A stretch of DNA of 64,000 bases from Paratinospora sagittata (Eukaryota; Streptophyta; Magnoliopsida; Ranunculales; Menispermaceae). Shown here piece after piece: positions 1 to 11,621 of the stretch. Location of the stretch: the NCBI GenBank assembly GCA_035771175.1, contig CM069597.1, positions 8,157,001 to 8,221,000 of the forward strand, in the 5' to 3' direction. Made by a program: the position numbers and the translations under genes. The notes below the pieces were generated by a model. It saw only the letters and a program-made list of their open reading frames with translations, was not told where the DNA came from and searched no databases. The first letter of the stretch is position 1. Every line of letters begins with the position of its first letter.

Positions 1-1140
1 TATCAATTATCGATATACCTAAAGTTGGATAACTGAAATTATTAATTCATATATCGATTGATGACCACGCCAAGGTATTATTAGTTCATCGAGTAGCTTT
101 ATTAATTCATCTAATATATAATTTTCATTATCATTTCCTATTCGTAAGAGGAAGTCCTCAAACAATGAAACATTTATAGCTCGCATATTTTATTTAAGAT
201 GTATTATTTCAACTTCAGACCAAAATGATGATTTAACTATGCAAGATTCTATTGTTTCTGTTCCATTTGTAACAACTGGTAAAACTTGACGGAAATCACC
301 ACCTAAAATAATAAATATACCACCAAAGAGTTTATTTACATTCATAATATCTCCAAGTGACCTATGTAATGACTCAAATGCATGTCTATTAGCCATAGTT
401 GCTTCATCCCAAATAATAACAAAAGTTTTGCTAAATTTGAGTTCTTGGTAATATAACACATGGATGAAGAATTTAAAAACTATAGGAATTTTAAATCTGG
501 AATGTGCAGTTTTTAAATCTGGAATGTGCAGTTCTACCTCCTGGTAGTGCATTAACGACTATTCCCAATGTTGCAGTTGCTAATGTTATAAATTTTTCAT
601 TTCTTAAATAAACCAAAATTTCTTGGTATAAGAATGTTTTTCCTGTGTCACCAGGACTATCTGTAAAGAAAACTTTGCTAGATCTATTACGTACACATTG
701 AATAATTGTATCAAAAGCATATTTCTGATCTACATTCAATTTATTTATAGATTCTAAATCTGTAATAGGTATGTGTGGATTGTTCTTCTAAAATCAAATT
801 GGGGATATTATAATTTAGAAAATTAAAAGTTATTTGTGGAACATCATAATTTGTTAAACTTTTATTAAAGTGTTGTAATATGTTATTAAGACCATGCAGA
901 CACTTATTTAAATATATTAAGTTGTCTGTGTTATTAGTTGTCTCACTTGTTGATGGATAATCTTCAATCATATAAGAATATAACCCATTCCACGATTCAC
1001 AAACTCTATTAGGTTCATAAAAAACTAAAATGATAGCAAACAATGTTCGTAAAGCATTAGACTTATGTGTAGTGGAAGCTTTAACAATACTATCATCATC
1101 TTCTAGTAGTCCTCTTATTTCAACTGACGCTTTAAATGTT
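1..1140 (-). pseudogene. Helitron RepHel, PIF1-like helicase part (decayed)
   Basis: This is the helicase half of a Helitron rolling-circle transposase, read right to left and running off the left edge. Fragments in successive frames give the expected order. First comes a linker with an LFAIILVFYEP block (about 741-1060). Next is a Walker A segment, SPGDTGKTF (about 640-670), followed by LPGGRTAHSRFK. Then come Walker B IIWDEATMANRHAFES and GGDFRQVLPVV (about 280-420). Residues like the family's MRAIN...EDFLLR block continue to position 1. A short direct duplication of the HSRFK region near 500-535 and several frameshifts break the ORF, so it cannot be active. PIF1 helicases unwind DNA 5'-3', and in Helitrons this domain is fused to Rep. 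The family call is firm. Confidence 0.85.
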
Positions 1141-1389
1141 TGACATAAGCAAATTATTAAAAGATAAGGGGCCCCTAATATGATTTAATAATAACCTAAG
1201 ATATTAACAATCACCTTCTACTAGAGATACAATATACATTCATCTAATAACCCTACGATTATTTCTTCTTAAAATCCATTCTTTCGTGTTACTATTCCAC
1301 CAATATTTTTCTAGAAATTCAGGATATAGATATTGGTGTGCTTGTATATCATTTGTGTTTTTTATACAAAAACTTTGTAATCATAGTTT

Positions 1390-3524
1390 TTGTTCATTGG
1401 GGGTCATTTAGCATGTTAGGAACATTTTCATTTTGTTGAAAATGAACTTCTTGTTGGTTTGGTAAATATATTTGTAATCCTACAACAGAAGGACATATAC
1501 CACTCAATGAAAATTTAAATATCCACCATAAAGATTCAGGTGCACATATCCATCTTGCATTGATGAATTTAGATATTTCATCCTCTCCATGAGGTCTAGT
1601 AGATAAACCTAAAGAGACTCTATCTGGTCTTTTGTAAACATATTTGTATAAGTATTTTACAGATTTTATACTGGAACAAATTTTGACATTTATTGACAAT
1701 CATATTTTAAAACTAAATATGGATTGCATGGAACAATCCAATGATTATCAATCATGTGAGAACCTATTTTAAGTTGTATTCCATTATCTCGCCTTAGGTA
1801 TACTGGATATGAATCATTTCCTTGCAAAGTTAATGGAGCAAAAGCCCGGGGTATCCTTTTTTACATTTACCATTTTTCATACATATTGCATTAGAATTTA
1901 AGTATCCACAGGGATTATGTATCACGTGTTTCATAACAACATTGTATAAAGATGGTTTTATTTGTTGATTTGGAATCTTAGCTCTAACTAATGTGTCATA
2001 TTCATCTGGATTATTGATTATATCATTTTCATCAAGTATTATTAGAATATGTGAATGAGGCAAACCTCGTTTTTGGAATTTAATAACATGTGCATATGCA
2101 ATAACTTTTTCGAACACTCCTTTATGAAATAAATCATTTTTTAATTCTTTTAATTTAGCACGAAAAATTTTAGTTGTTAAATCAAGCCTATCTTGTGGTT
2201 TTTGTCCAAATAGTAATTTTCATATAATTTCACACCAACTTGCATTACGGGTAAAAGTAATAAATAAGTCAGGTTTTCCATACCTTCTGACTAAGGTCAT
2301 TGCGTCTTGATAAAGATGATGCATATCTCATGAACTTTCAATATGAGATGAAGGTGAAATTATTCTTCTACCAACATTTTCTGTAAGAGAAGTTTAAAGA
2401 AAACAATTTTGAATTAGTTTTTTTAAGTTATTTTACAATAATATAAAGACATAATAAATTAATTGAAATCCAATAACCTGAACGTCTTTCTCCATCAAGC
2501 ATTGCATCATGTAATCCTTGATATAAATCTGCTCTTATGATATATTGATTGTCTCGAAGATATCTCAATCTCATGGTCTCTATTTTTACAAACATGTCAA
2601 CTACGAATTGTTAAAAGAGACGTCCTCCCAGAAGGAATAGAGATGTTTCTAATGGACAAATCTAACATAAGTAGAAATGATAAGAAGTTAATATTAAAAA
2701 AATATTTTAACTTAATGATGATTAAATGTAAAATATAAGTACCTGCAAAATATGAGTAGTACTCTCGACAACTTATCTTCCTTCCTTCATGATTGACTAT
2801 ATTTAATTCTCATCCATGTTGTCCATAAGGTAGAAGAAGTGGACATTGTAAAGGATCATAACAACCTATTGTATCAGGAATATTTTGGAGTTCTCCAGAT
2901 TGTGTTTGAATTATTATATCTCTACCTTGAATATTTGTTAAATAGTTATCACCTATTATTAGTGCAGCTATTTGTGGTGTTGTGGGGAGGTTATGAATAT
3001 GGTGATCTATCATAACTTCTTTATTATTATCCTACAATTTTATATATTTTGAAGTTGACTTAATTGACGCAATGTATGTACAAAAGGATTGTGAATATTC
3101 AAAATCTCTTTAATCTTTAATATTAACTCTGCTCTTGTTAGTTCATTTTCTTCAATACAATTTTCTATTTCGTGTTTAATGTCATAAACGTACATTTGTA
3201 AAAATCTAGGTCTACTTCCAAATGTGGGTAAAATATTGCCAATCTTATGATATATAAAACCTTGCACATTATAAGAATAAACTCCATTTCTTCCATTTGC
3301 TAGTGTTTTGTCGATATTAACCCCCATTGATGTAAATGAGAAGACATGACTATATGAACGCATGTTTTGTCTAAAATGATCACTTAATTCAGTTTGAGAT
3401 ATGTATAAATCCATTAAATCTTGTGGTGTTTTTGGTCTAGGGATAGTAATTGAACCTTTTGAACAACAAAATCCTGAAGTTTCATGTTTAAATATCTTTG
3501 CCCCACAATATTGACAAAGGTTAG
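1390..3524 (-). pseudogene. Helitron RepHel, zinc-finger and Rep (HUH) part (decayed, intron-containing)
   Basis: N-terminal half of the same Helitron protein. Reading leftwards from 3524 there is a cysteine motif (CQYCGAKIFKHE, then FCC), a helitron-like N domain (SQTELSDHFRQNMRSYSHVF; VNIDKTLANGRNGVYSYNVQG), and a YDPLQCPLLLPYGQHG block at about 2810-2900. The HUH nickase motif appears as GLPHSHILIIL near 2040-2070. A tyrosine-rich KYLYKYVYK segment near 1630-1660 corresponds to the two-tyrosine catalytic motif, and RWICAPESLWWIFKF follows near 1530. The Rep part is interrupted by apparent introns, one with an acceptor next to NVGRRIISPSSH near 2380, and by stops. The N-terminus ends exactly where the LTR at 3525 begins, so a retroelement insertion cut this Helitron. 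Confidence 0.85.
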
Positions 3525-4802
3525 TGTAATACCCCTAAATTACAAAAAAAAAAAAAAATGTGGAACTTCGGGTAGCCCGCTGGAAGATTCGGGCATTCCT
3601 TTTTCTATAAAAGGAGCCCCCCCTTTTGCATTTTCACACAACTCACTCTTTCTTCTCTCTTGCTCCTTGTTGGTTTATCACTCTTTTTGTAATTTCTCTA
3701 TCCTCTTTTTGACTCTCCTCGCGGTGCAAGGCAGTTCTGCTCGGGAAGAAGCGCCAGTTCAAGAAGGAGGTTTTATCTGAAGGTGGGGAACGAAACATAG
3801 GTTTACGTGTCTTATGACTTTTATTAAAGTTTTCATTCATTTAGCATTATGTCTATTATTCATTTACACTGCATTATTGCGTATAATATTCATTCATGTC
3901 ATACTTATGCCTGTATTATTGGAGTTCATGTATTACACTGTTACTACGCCGAATTAGTGGCCAATTTGACTCAACCAGACTTAGTCTTGTCCTTAGTAAC
4001 TTTGAATAGTGAACGGGAAGCAGCTTGCTGCTCTAAAAGATTGGTATTTAAGTGGACCTCATGTCCCACCTCTCAACTGGAGACTGGTTTGGTTGGTCTT
4101 ATCTAAAAGTTATCTGCCTGTACAAGTAATACTGGACATCCTAACAACGCACGTCATGATGCCAACCCTGATAAGAATCACCAGACGTTGTAATATTAGT
4201 GAAGACCGGACCGACACATGCATGGTCATCATACATAAGCACCACCTAGGGACGTAACTGGTTTGTGACATATAAAATAGTTATTGAAGCAATGCTCACT
4301 ATTCCTGATACTTCCTGAGGAGAGACGTATAATGGGAACCAGGATTACCTGGGAAGGGACATCTGTACATGAACTCAGGGCGACGTACGATCACAGAACC
4401 ATTACGAAACAATGTCATGCATACATACATGTTGTATTGTTTATAATGTTATGTTGTGTATACGTGATCTTTGATTATGAATTCTTCTTTATTAATTGTC
4501 ATATTCACGAACTATTTTACCCACTGGGCAATAGCTCACCCCGTTGTTATCCATTTTTACAGGAGTTTATGTTGGACAAGGCAGAGGTTTTTAGGCCAAT
4601 ATTTTGTACCCCTTGTTTACTTTTAAGGAGATTTTGGGAGGATGTTTCCCCAATTATATTTTGTACAAAAATACATTATGAAATTAATGAAATCAAATTT
4701 TTACTCAATTGTGTACATGTGCACTCGGTTATTGTTATAATGCATTCGCGCCCCGACTGTGAGTGTTCTGCCGGTTTAGGAGTGTCCGGGCGGGGTGCGA
4801 CA
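3525..4802 (+). repeat. Ty3/gypsy LTR, plus orientation (same superfamily as A/C/D/F)
   Basis: A 1278-bp LTR begins TGTAATACCC and ends GGGGTGCGACA, so it has TG...CA ends. It contains a TATA box (3606-3612), and just beyond it a tRNA-iMet PBS. The same LTR type occurs in inverse orientation at 10195/30651, 16245, 25952 and 51927, and in the same orientation at 33891, which fixes its boundaries. Within it, the 'caatagctcacc' stretch near 4530 and the 'agttactgaggacaag' region (on the other strand) near 3970 are shared by all copies. The left flank is GTTAG. No matching right flank was found because the element is rearranged after 4888. Confidence 0.85.
3606..3612 (+). promoter_or_regulatory. 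LTR TATA box
   Basis: TATAAAA lies about 80 bp into the LTR, just upstream of a CT-rich stretch typical of the R region start. Equivalent boxes occur at the same relative place in the other LTRs of the family. Confidence 0.6.
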
Positions 4803-4807
4803 TTCAA

Positions 4808-4819
4808 TGGTATCAGAGC
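4808..4819 (+). other. Primer binding site, tRNA-iMet type
   Basis: TGGTATCAGAGC starts five bases after the LTR end. It is the perfect complement of the plant initiator tRNA-Met 3' end, the usual minus-strand primer of chromoviruses. About 70 bp of leader follow, including a (TA)n run. At about 4889 the sequence switches to minus-strand RNase H of a related element. Confidence 0.9.
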
Positions 4820-4888
4820 GAAAGGTCCACGTCCTGCCCAAGTCCACCAGTTAGGAGAAATTTTTATAACTATATATATATATATCTT

Positions 4889-6546
4889 GTGATAAGAGAA
4901 GACCTCAAATCGTTCACCGTATAGGTAGTGATGCAATAACTTCAGTGCGAATACGACAACTGCAAGTTCCAGGTCATGCGTTGGGTAATTACCCTCATGA
5001 ATCTTTAGTTGCCTAGAAGCATATGCAACGACTTGGCCTTCTTACATTAGTACTGCACCTAAGCCTTGGAGAGAGGCACCGGTTTATAGTGAAAATCCAA
5101 CTCCATTTTTAGAGTAATTAGTACTGGTGCTGTCGTGAGGTGCTTTTTCAATTCCTGAAATGACGATTCATCGGCAAGATTCCAGATGAATTGTACGTAT
5201 TTTCGAGTGAGCTTGGTCATAGGTTCAACAATCTTAGAGAAGTCCTTGATGAAGCGTCTGTAGTAGCCAGCCAAATCAAGAAAACTCAAGATTTGAGTAA
5301 CTGTGGTAGGCTGCTTCTAGTTTAAAACCGCTTCAACCTTTGAAAAATCCACTTCAATGCCATTGCCTGAAACCACAAGACCTAGGTATTGAACTCTCTT
5401 AGCCCAAAATTCGCACTTACTCAACTTTGCATACAATTGATGGCTTCTTAAGGTCTGGAGGACAATCCTCAGATGTATCTTATGGTCTTCCTCAGCTGAA
5501 GAATAAATCAAGATATCGTCTACAAAGACCACCACAAATCGGTTTAAATATAGTTTGAAGCTGCGGTTCATCAAATCTATGAACGCTGCACGTGCATTTG
5601 TTAGACCGAATGGCATGACCAAGAACTCATAATGACCGTACAGAGTTCTGAAAGCCGTTTTATTTATGTCCGACTCTCTAATCCAGAGTTGATGATAGCC
5701 GAATCGTAAATCAATCTTAGAGAAGTATTTGGCATCTCTAAGTTGGTCGAACAAGTCATTGATCTTGGGTAATAGGTATCTGTTCTTGATGGTGGCGTTA
5801 TTCAACTTGCGATAGTCGATGCAAAGTCGTAACGAACCATCTTTTTTGTGAACAAACAAAACTGGAGCGCCCCAGGGTGATGAACTTTTTCTGATGAAGC
5901 CCGAACTCTCCAATTCCTTCAATTGTTTGTCCAACTCAACCAGCTCGACATTGGACATTTTGTATGGTGGAATTGAGATGGGTCTCGTTCCTGGTATGAG
6001 TTTGATCTCAATATCGAATTCCCGAATTAGAGGTAGACCAGGAAGGTCATTTAGAAAAATCGTTGGGAATTTAGATAAAACTGGGATATCGTGTACTTCG
6101 AGAGGGTATAATGATGATGATTCATTGTCATCACTAAGGGACAAGGCCCGGAGCTATGCCTTGAGGAGTGCGACAATCGAGTTGTGTATCCATTTTTGTG
6201 TTCCCTGAATTTTGAAGAACTCTCCAGTGGGCAAGGTTAACTGAACTTGCTTCTTCAAACAATCAATATTTGCTTTCAATGGTGCGACTCAGTCCATGCC
6301 GAGGATAATGTCAAAGTCTTCAATGTCCATCACTAAATGATTTGCATAAATTGTCTATTCTGACATTCGAAGTTCACATCTAGAACACTTCAATTTCACG
6401 TCAGTACCAGATCCTAATGGTATTGAGATATAGATTGTGATATCCGTGAGTTCAGGTTGCAACCCTAAAGGCCTTACCAATGTAGAAGATATAAAGGAGT
6501 GCGTAACACCTGAATCAAACAAGACATGCACCATTGTATTGAACAA
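4889..6546 (-). pseudogene. Element C pol fragment: protease, reverse transcriptase, partial RNase H
   Basis: Read leftward, the retropepsin domain starts near 6546 with the active-site block LFDSGVTHSFIS. A linker and the RT domain at about 5317-6144 follow. RT carries [40 protein letters not shown], the catalytic FVDDILIYS (YxDD class) near 5510-5540, and [17 protein letters not shown]. After a frame break come [21 protein letters not shown] and the start of RNase H (5059-5289). Stops and shifts are present, and the domain ends abruptly at 4889, where RNase H residues continue only as fragments. It copies retroelement RNA into DNA in intact relatives and is non-functional here. Confidence 0.9.
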
Positions 6547-7830
6547 GAAAAATGTATCTTCGACTACATTGTTATCTGGGAGGGGTTGTTAAGCGATGAC
6601 AAACTCTTTGCCTTGTTGTTTTTATCCCTGATTTTGCTGGTTCTGCCTGGGCTGGGCGTTAGTAGCAGGTGAGACTTGTTGGACTGGAACTACGGGAATT
6701 GGCTACTGCAGTTGTGGAGGGTGGGGACAGACATTTCTTACATGGCCCTACTGGTCGCAGTTCAAAAAAGGCAGCCTCTGCTGCTGAGGCTCTTGTTGCT
6801 GGTTCTTTTGGCCATACTGATTGTGGTGTTGCTGGCCTCCACCTCTGTTGTTGTCATTTTGGCAGCCACCCCTGCCATTGCGGTCTCTTCGGTTATGATT
6901 GTGAAAACCCTAGTTGCCAGAGTTAGGAGTTTCAGCCGAAGATGCCGTGGCCTCATATTATTTTACAGGGGCTGGGAGGGCTGGGTTTTGATTAAAGTAG
7001 GGCTTTTTCTTATTTCCCTGCTGAGTGCCTTGTTGGGAAAACGTTGCAGGCTATTTTTCCCTATTCTTCCTTTGTTCTTGCTCAGTTTTCTCCTGCTCAA
7101 AGTTCATGGTCATATTGACAAACTCCCTGTAATTCTTGAGATCCAAGATTGACAGGGCTTGTCTGATATCAGAATGTAGGCCATTATAGAATTTTTCAGC
7201 CTTATCTTGCTCCGTTGAAATGGTGGAAAGAGAGAGAACCGATAATTCTTTGAACCTAACAACGTCCTTGTGGACTGTCATGCTACCCTAGTAGAGTTTG
7301 GCAAACTCCAAACGCCTTTACCTTTTCACTGGGCCAAGAAAGTATTCATCAATGAATAGTAACTCAAATTCTAGCCAAGTCAAGTCCGTTACGTTGACCC
7401 TTGGGTCTTCCTTCACTGTTATCCATCAGGTGTTAGCTCCACCAACAAGTTGGTAGGAAGCTAGTGGAATTTTTTGACCCTCGTCGACTTCCATAGCCTC
7501 GAGAGCCTTCTTATACTCATCAAGCCATTTTGGCATTTCATCCGCATCAATGGTGCCAGCAAAGGTAAGTGGTTGTAGTCTCTTGTACTTCATGATCTGG
7601 TCAGTTTTGGCTCTCTGACCCAGATCGTACAGGTGCCTGTTTAGTGATTATCTGGTTGGTCGCGGTCTCACGAATGACAGTTTGAACTATCACTTTCATT
7701 GCCTCAAAGAATCTTATGTGCCTCGTATGTTTGGCCATAGTATAAAACAAAGTTAGAGTGTTCGTATAATAAGTAAAATTTTGAAAGTATTTCAAATGTT
7801 TGGGTTCTGGTTCTGTGAACATACATATGT
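6547..7830 (-). pseudogene. Element C gag with CCHC region
   Basis: Gag of the chromovirus. Visible parts are the capsid segment near 7270-7560 (trypsin-like repeats of W and L residues, degenerate) and STISTEQDKAEKFYNGLHSDIRQ (about 7150-7220). EQEKTEQEQRKN follows, then a degraded zinc-knuckle region near 6730-6800. The N-terminus is damaged. Compared with element A, about 360 bp upstream of the FFEAMKV segment are missing: sequence equivalent to A 22742 is joined to sequence equivalent to A 23098, with a short shared TCAA at the joint. The expected MQTRKRG start is therefore absent. Confidence 0.8.
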
Positions 7831-7950
7831 TTTTGAAATTCCATACGAGTCATAGAGATTTGACGATTAACCTCGGTAATTATCCTAATCTAACGTTTTA
7901 TCACATTCTTATGTGTTCAAACTCTTTCCCTTAGTCTTTTCGACTATTAT

Positions 7951-8223
7951 CCAAGTTCGTGTGTCCTATACCACATGAATTTGGTAATAAAGGGTTTAAC
8001 CAAGTTAAGTTGTATGAACACGGTCTCTACAAAATATCTGTTGGAGAGGAGTTCACTAATAGTATCGTCCAAGTTTACTCGTCCCATACCGTGTAAACTT
8101 AATGATAATGTTAGTAATTCAACTTTTCCCAAATGTTTTTTCACACAAGGTCGTGGGTTTTCTTACTTCCATGTTTTATTTAGTATCTTCCAATTTTGTT
8201 GTGTCTCATACCACTCCAAAGTT
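7951..8223 (-). repeat. Triple-hairpin array between ORF1 and gag (element C copy)
   Basis: Three hairpins lie at 7951-7984, about 8069-8100 and 8192-8223. Each has an eight-base loop of the TCCCATAC type (TCCTATAC, TCCCATAC, TCTCATAC on plus). They sit in units of about 115-120 bp that begin with ATC or TATTATCC and contain a GTAATA or GTGATA stretch. Same place and order as in elements A and F. Confidence 0.75.
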
Positions 8224-8309
8224 AGTGATACAAAAGAAAAAAATGGTTGTAAGTCGGCCCACCAAACATAGTCTCAAACAAACATTTCATTCATAAAAAA
8301 AATTTACAA

Positions 8310-9945
8310 TGCCAGTAAAGTTCTTAATTTTCCCGCCTACTACTACTCTGCCTAGATCTCCTGGTAGACGCGTAACAACTACTAGAAGAACGCTAAGAAG
8401 TGTTGTGCAGTTCTTCTAAGGTTTGCATACGCATCATCAAAGCATTCTGGCCTTCCTGCATCTGAGCAAGACTGGACACTATCAAATGTAACTGGTCGAA
8501 TGGCTTATCCTGTTGTCCCATAAATAGTTGGTTGGCCAGTTGTCCCATCGACGGATGATAGGTTTACTATCTCATAAGTGGTGGGTAGGGTGTAGGCATT
8601 GGTGGAAAGTATTGGCCTTATGGTTGACTCGTAGGTGGAAAGTAGTTGGTTTGATTATACGATGATTTCCTAACTGGGACCTCTTAGAAGGTTGGACATG
8701 CCTGAGTTGGAAAATTTTGAAAAAGTGGACTCATCGGGATATCCTGTCTTCCAAAATTTAGTGCTGCACAATTTTGTTATTGTTGGTTCACATGGAATTA
8801 TGGATTCGGCTGGTAGGGTACCTCAGGAGTTGGAAACTCCTGAGACGTCATATTTCCTTGGGTTGGGAGGTTCCAAGAATGTGGATTTGCTGGAACTCCT
8901 TGTCCATCCTGGTTTGGTTGGGGTTGATCAAAGTTTCCCTCCCGATTCCCAAAGAGTTCTTCCTGGGTGAAATGTTGATTGTGTTGATCAATGGTTGAGT
9001 CTATTTCGGTGTTCTGACCTGGTTCATTATTTGACATTTCTCTGACAGGAATTTTGCGACGACTTTTTCGTCGATAACCTTCAGTGTTATCACTAGTCCT
9101 TCCACTATTTTCCTCTGAAGTAATGCTAAATAACTCCTCCTCCGTCACCCCTCCTTTTGTGATGAAGGTTTTGGACAAGGAGGATAGTGCAACGACTTTA
9201 GTAATCTTTGTTGAAGATTCATCAAAGGTATTGAATTTTGCCTCGTTCAGTATCTTCATGATTAAGGCTTCATAGCCGAGGTACTCCTTCTTTGTAGGGT
9301 TTTGGATTACCCTTGCCATTTGTTGGACGATAATGTGAGGTAGGGAGACTGAAATTTCCTTTTCTAAGCAGTATGGGACCAGTAGTTGAGCCCTTGACAT
9401 AAAACCTCTAGTCACCACTTTCGGTAAGATGTTATCGACTACAATCTTCCCAAGGCCTGCAAGGGGTGGTTTAAGGAGATTATTGGGGAGGTGGGCGAAT
9501 ATCTTTAGGGTGTACGCCTTCTCGGTGAGGGAATTGAATAGTTTTTTCCTGGATTCAGCAATTTCTGTCACAGTCTAGGGTTCGTGTGGATCAATGATCT
9601 TGTCTTCAATTGGGATTTTCATTAGTCGCGAGATAGTTTCGATGCTAATAGAAATTGTTTCTCCCTGATCAGTATCTTCAAGACAGGGTAGATTCCCTCC
9701 TCTTGGGGTCCCACAATATTCATGTTTTCGTAAAATAATTTCACCAAGTTGAGGGAGACAAGACCCCTAACATTTGTGATATTTAGCTACCCCACAACTG
9801 TGAGTTTGTCGTGAAGATTGGGACGGAGGCGAGGATTCTTCATGTCGATACTCCTCATTAATACAACCCTCCGTTGGTAAAGTTCTGTGAGTCTTGTGGA
9901 AACTTGTTCCCAACTACTGGATGTCGTTCCTTCACTAGTGGCCAT
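8310..9945 (-). pseudogene. Element C ORF1 (additional ORF upstream of gag)
   Basis: This ORF starts at MATSEGTTSSS (ATG ending at 9945), the same start as in A and F, and continues through RSIDMKNPRLRPNLHDKL. The longest intact stretch covers 8798-9571. It contains LLKPPLAGLGKIVVDNILPKV, SRAQLLVPYCLEKEISVSLP, YEALIMKILNEAKFNTFDESS and a basic RRKSRRKIPVRE patch. A Q/N/P-rich tail and a short helix near 8400-8470 follow. I do not see Gag signatures. The N-terminal fold resembles the 'putative plant transposon protein' domain (recalled as Pfam PF20167): V-x-FY followed by a VxG motif and 'xxxLVLYCI'. The function is unknown. The gene is broken by shifts and stops. Confidence 0.7.
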
Positions 9946-10096
9946 TATCTTGCTGAAAGGAAGATAAAACTTGTGAAATACACAAAATATATTTCTAACA
10001 TTTTTAAGATTTATTCCTTGTTCGTTGGACAATATTTTCTATTTTTCTCTTGATGTTTATGTCATCATTGAATCCAAAATTTTCATTAACAACATG

Positions 10097-10131
<35 letters not shown>

Positions 10132-10194
10132 TAAAAATATCTCTTAACTGGTGGACTGGGCAGGCCGTTGACCTTTCTTTCCGATACCATGAAA
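9946..10194 (-). other. Element C leader with (TA)n and degenerate tRNA-iMet PBS
   Basis: This leader lies between the ORF1 start and the LTR. A (TA)n tract lies at about 10099-10129. The PBS complement at 10179-10190 reads CCGATACCAT rather than the consensus, so two bases of the iMet site have decayed. A GGTGGACTGGGCAGG stretch shared with the leaders of A and F precedes it. Confidence 0.7.
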
Positions 10195-10236
10195 TGTCAC
10201 ACCCCGCCTAGACGCGCCTAAACCAGCGGAACACTC
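10195..10236 (-). repeat. Element C 5' LTR, 3'-terminal 42 bp
   Basis: Starts TGTCACACCCCG on plus, which is the LTR end on minus. It breaks at CACTC, where element B begins. The remainder of this LTR resumes at 30651. Confidence 0.8.
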
Positions 10237-11621
10237 TGTTGCGTGCAAACCGCAAGTAAACGGATGCCAAGTTATAATATATTCTGATGAGAAATCAGGT
10301 ATCGTTCTCAGGGATATCTACTACACTATCTATCGTGTTTTAACCCTAATTTTATCTAGAAAATCAAAATCGAATAATTGAATGATTAAGACAGAAATTA
10401 AACTAATTAATTGATAACTAAAAAACGTAATGTAAATCAAATAATAAATCAATAGAGAATATACTAGAGGTTTGATGTCACCTCGCTCTCAACTATGTCT
10501 TGATATATGTATTATTATTAAATCAATTCTCTAGCTTATAAGTTGGAATTCCTAACGTTTATAATTCTCTCTTTTGAAGCAGAACTAGAGCATATTATCG
10601 TTGTGTTGATTTAACTCTTTTGATGAAAACCAAACACAATGATAATTCATTAAGATTTGTGATTTCCTCCAAATGACTTCAAAGGTTCTCGATCTCCTTT
10701 TGAGTCTCACGATAGCCTAGGTTATACTCTCCAGGTTCCAACTCAAGGTACCCTCTTTTGGAGCATCTACCTCAAATCTAGGATCGGTCAATCCTTAATC
10801 AGGGGATCGAAAGCTTTATGCACAGAAAAAAAAAGTAAAAGAATTCATTAATAATAATTAAATAATAAAAACTAAGACATAATCTCGAGTTTGGATCAAT
10901 CTACACTTCTAGAAAGAGGTTTAGTTCATAGCTAAATAATTAAAAACGTAAAATATAAGTTCAAACATGAATCAGAACAAAGAAAAGCAAACTAGAATCA
11001 ATGTGCAATGTGTGAATAATCTTCAATGCGAATATCGTCCTCCAACTCGTTCCACCCGTTCTCCTCTTGTTCTCGATGCCTTCCTCTCGAAAAACCCTTT
11101 CTTTTGATATATAATAAGCCCCACTTCTTGTCCAATTAGAATAGAAAATCGCTTAATTAGCAATGATTAAACACGGGGCACCGTGGCCTGCGTTAAATAC
11201 CTCTGGGTGCCGCGATGAGCGCCGCAGTGCCCAGAGACTGGGTCGTGCTCAGTTTGTGGACTTAGCCATTTTTCTGCTCCCCTTGACTTCCTTTTTGTGG
11301 ACTTAACTAATTTTCTTCCACCTTTTGACTTGGGTTCTTCATGAAACATCATTTAGGCTTCTCATATGTTATGTTCACCGTTCATGCTCACTTCCACACA
11401 TCTAAATACCTACAAAACAATGCAAAGCAAGTAATTAAAACACTCGAAACATAAATTGATCAAACATATAAATTAACAAACTGAAATAATGCATAAAAAC
11501 CAATTTATTCCTAAACTAACAAATGAATCAAAACTAACATAAACACACTAAACTAATGTATAAATCATCCTAAAACACACCTAAAACATGCTATAAATCC
11601 TATCTAAATATGTAACTATCA
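10237..11621 (-). repeat. Element B 3' LTR
   Basis: On plus it begins TGTTGCGTGC and ends AACTATCA, so the minus ends are TGATAGTT...GCACGCAACA. It is the same length as the LTR at 29261 and matches it nearly throughout with scattered substitutions. A C-rich tract immediately beyond 11621 on plus gives a minus-strand polypurine tract, the plus-strand primer site. Confidence 0.9.

Noticed and set aside
3520..3524. GTTAG next to 3525 as the inverse complement of D's CTAAC duplication, suggesting a shared target or a recombination between the two.
   Set aside because: Five bases match too easily by chance and flanking sequence differs.
3484..3780. Plus-strand ORF across the Helitron/LTR boundary.
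   Set aside because: It spans an insertion joint and non-coding LTR sequence, so it is fortuitous.
6669..7152. Plus-strand ORFs rich in L and V opposite gag (also 21615-22256 and 48052-48654).
   Set aside because: Shadow frames of the zinc-knuckle part of gag, present only because the opposite strand is biased in composition.
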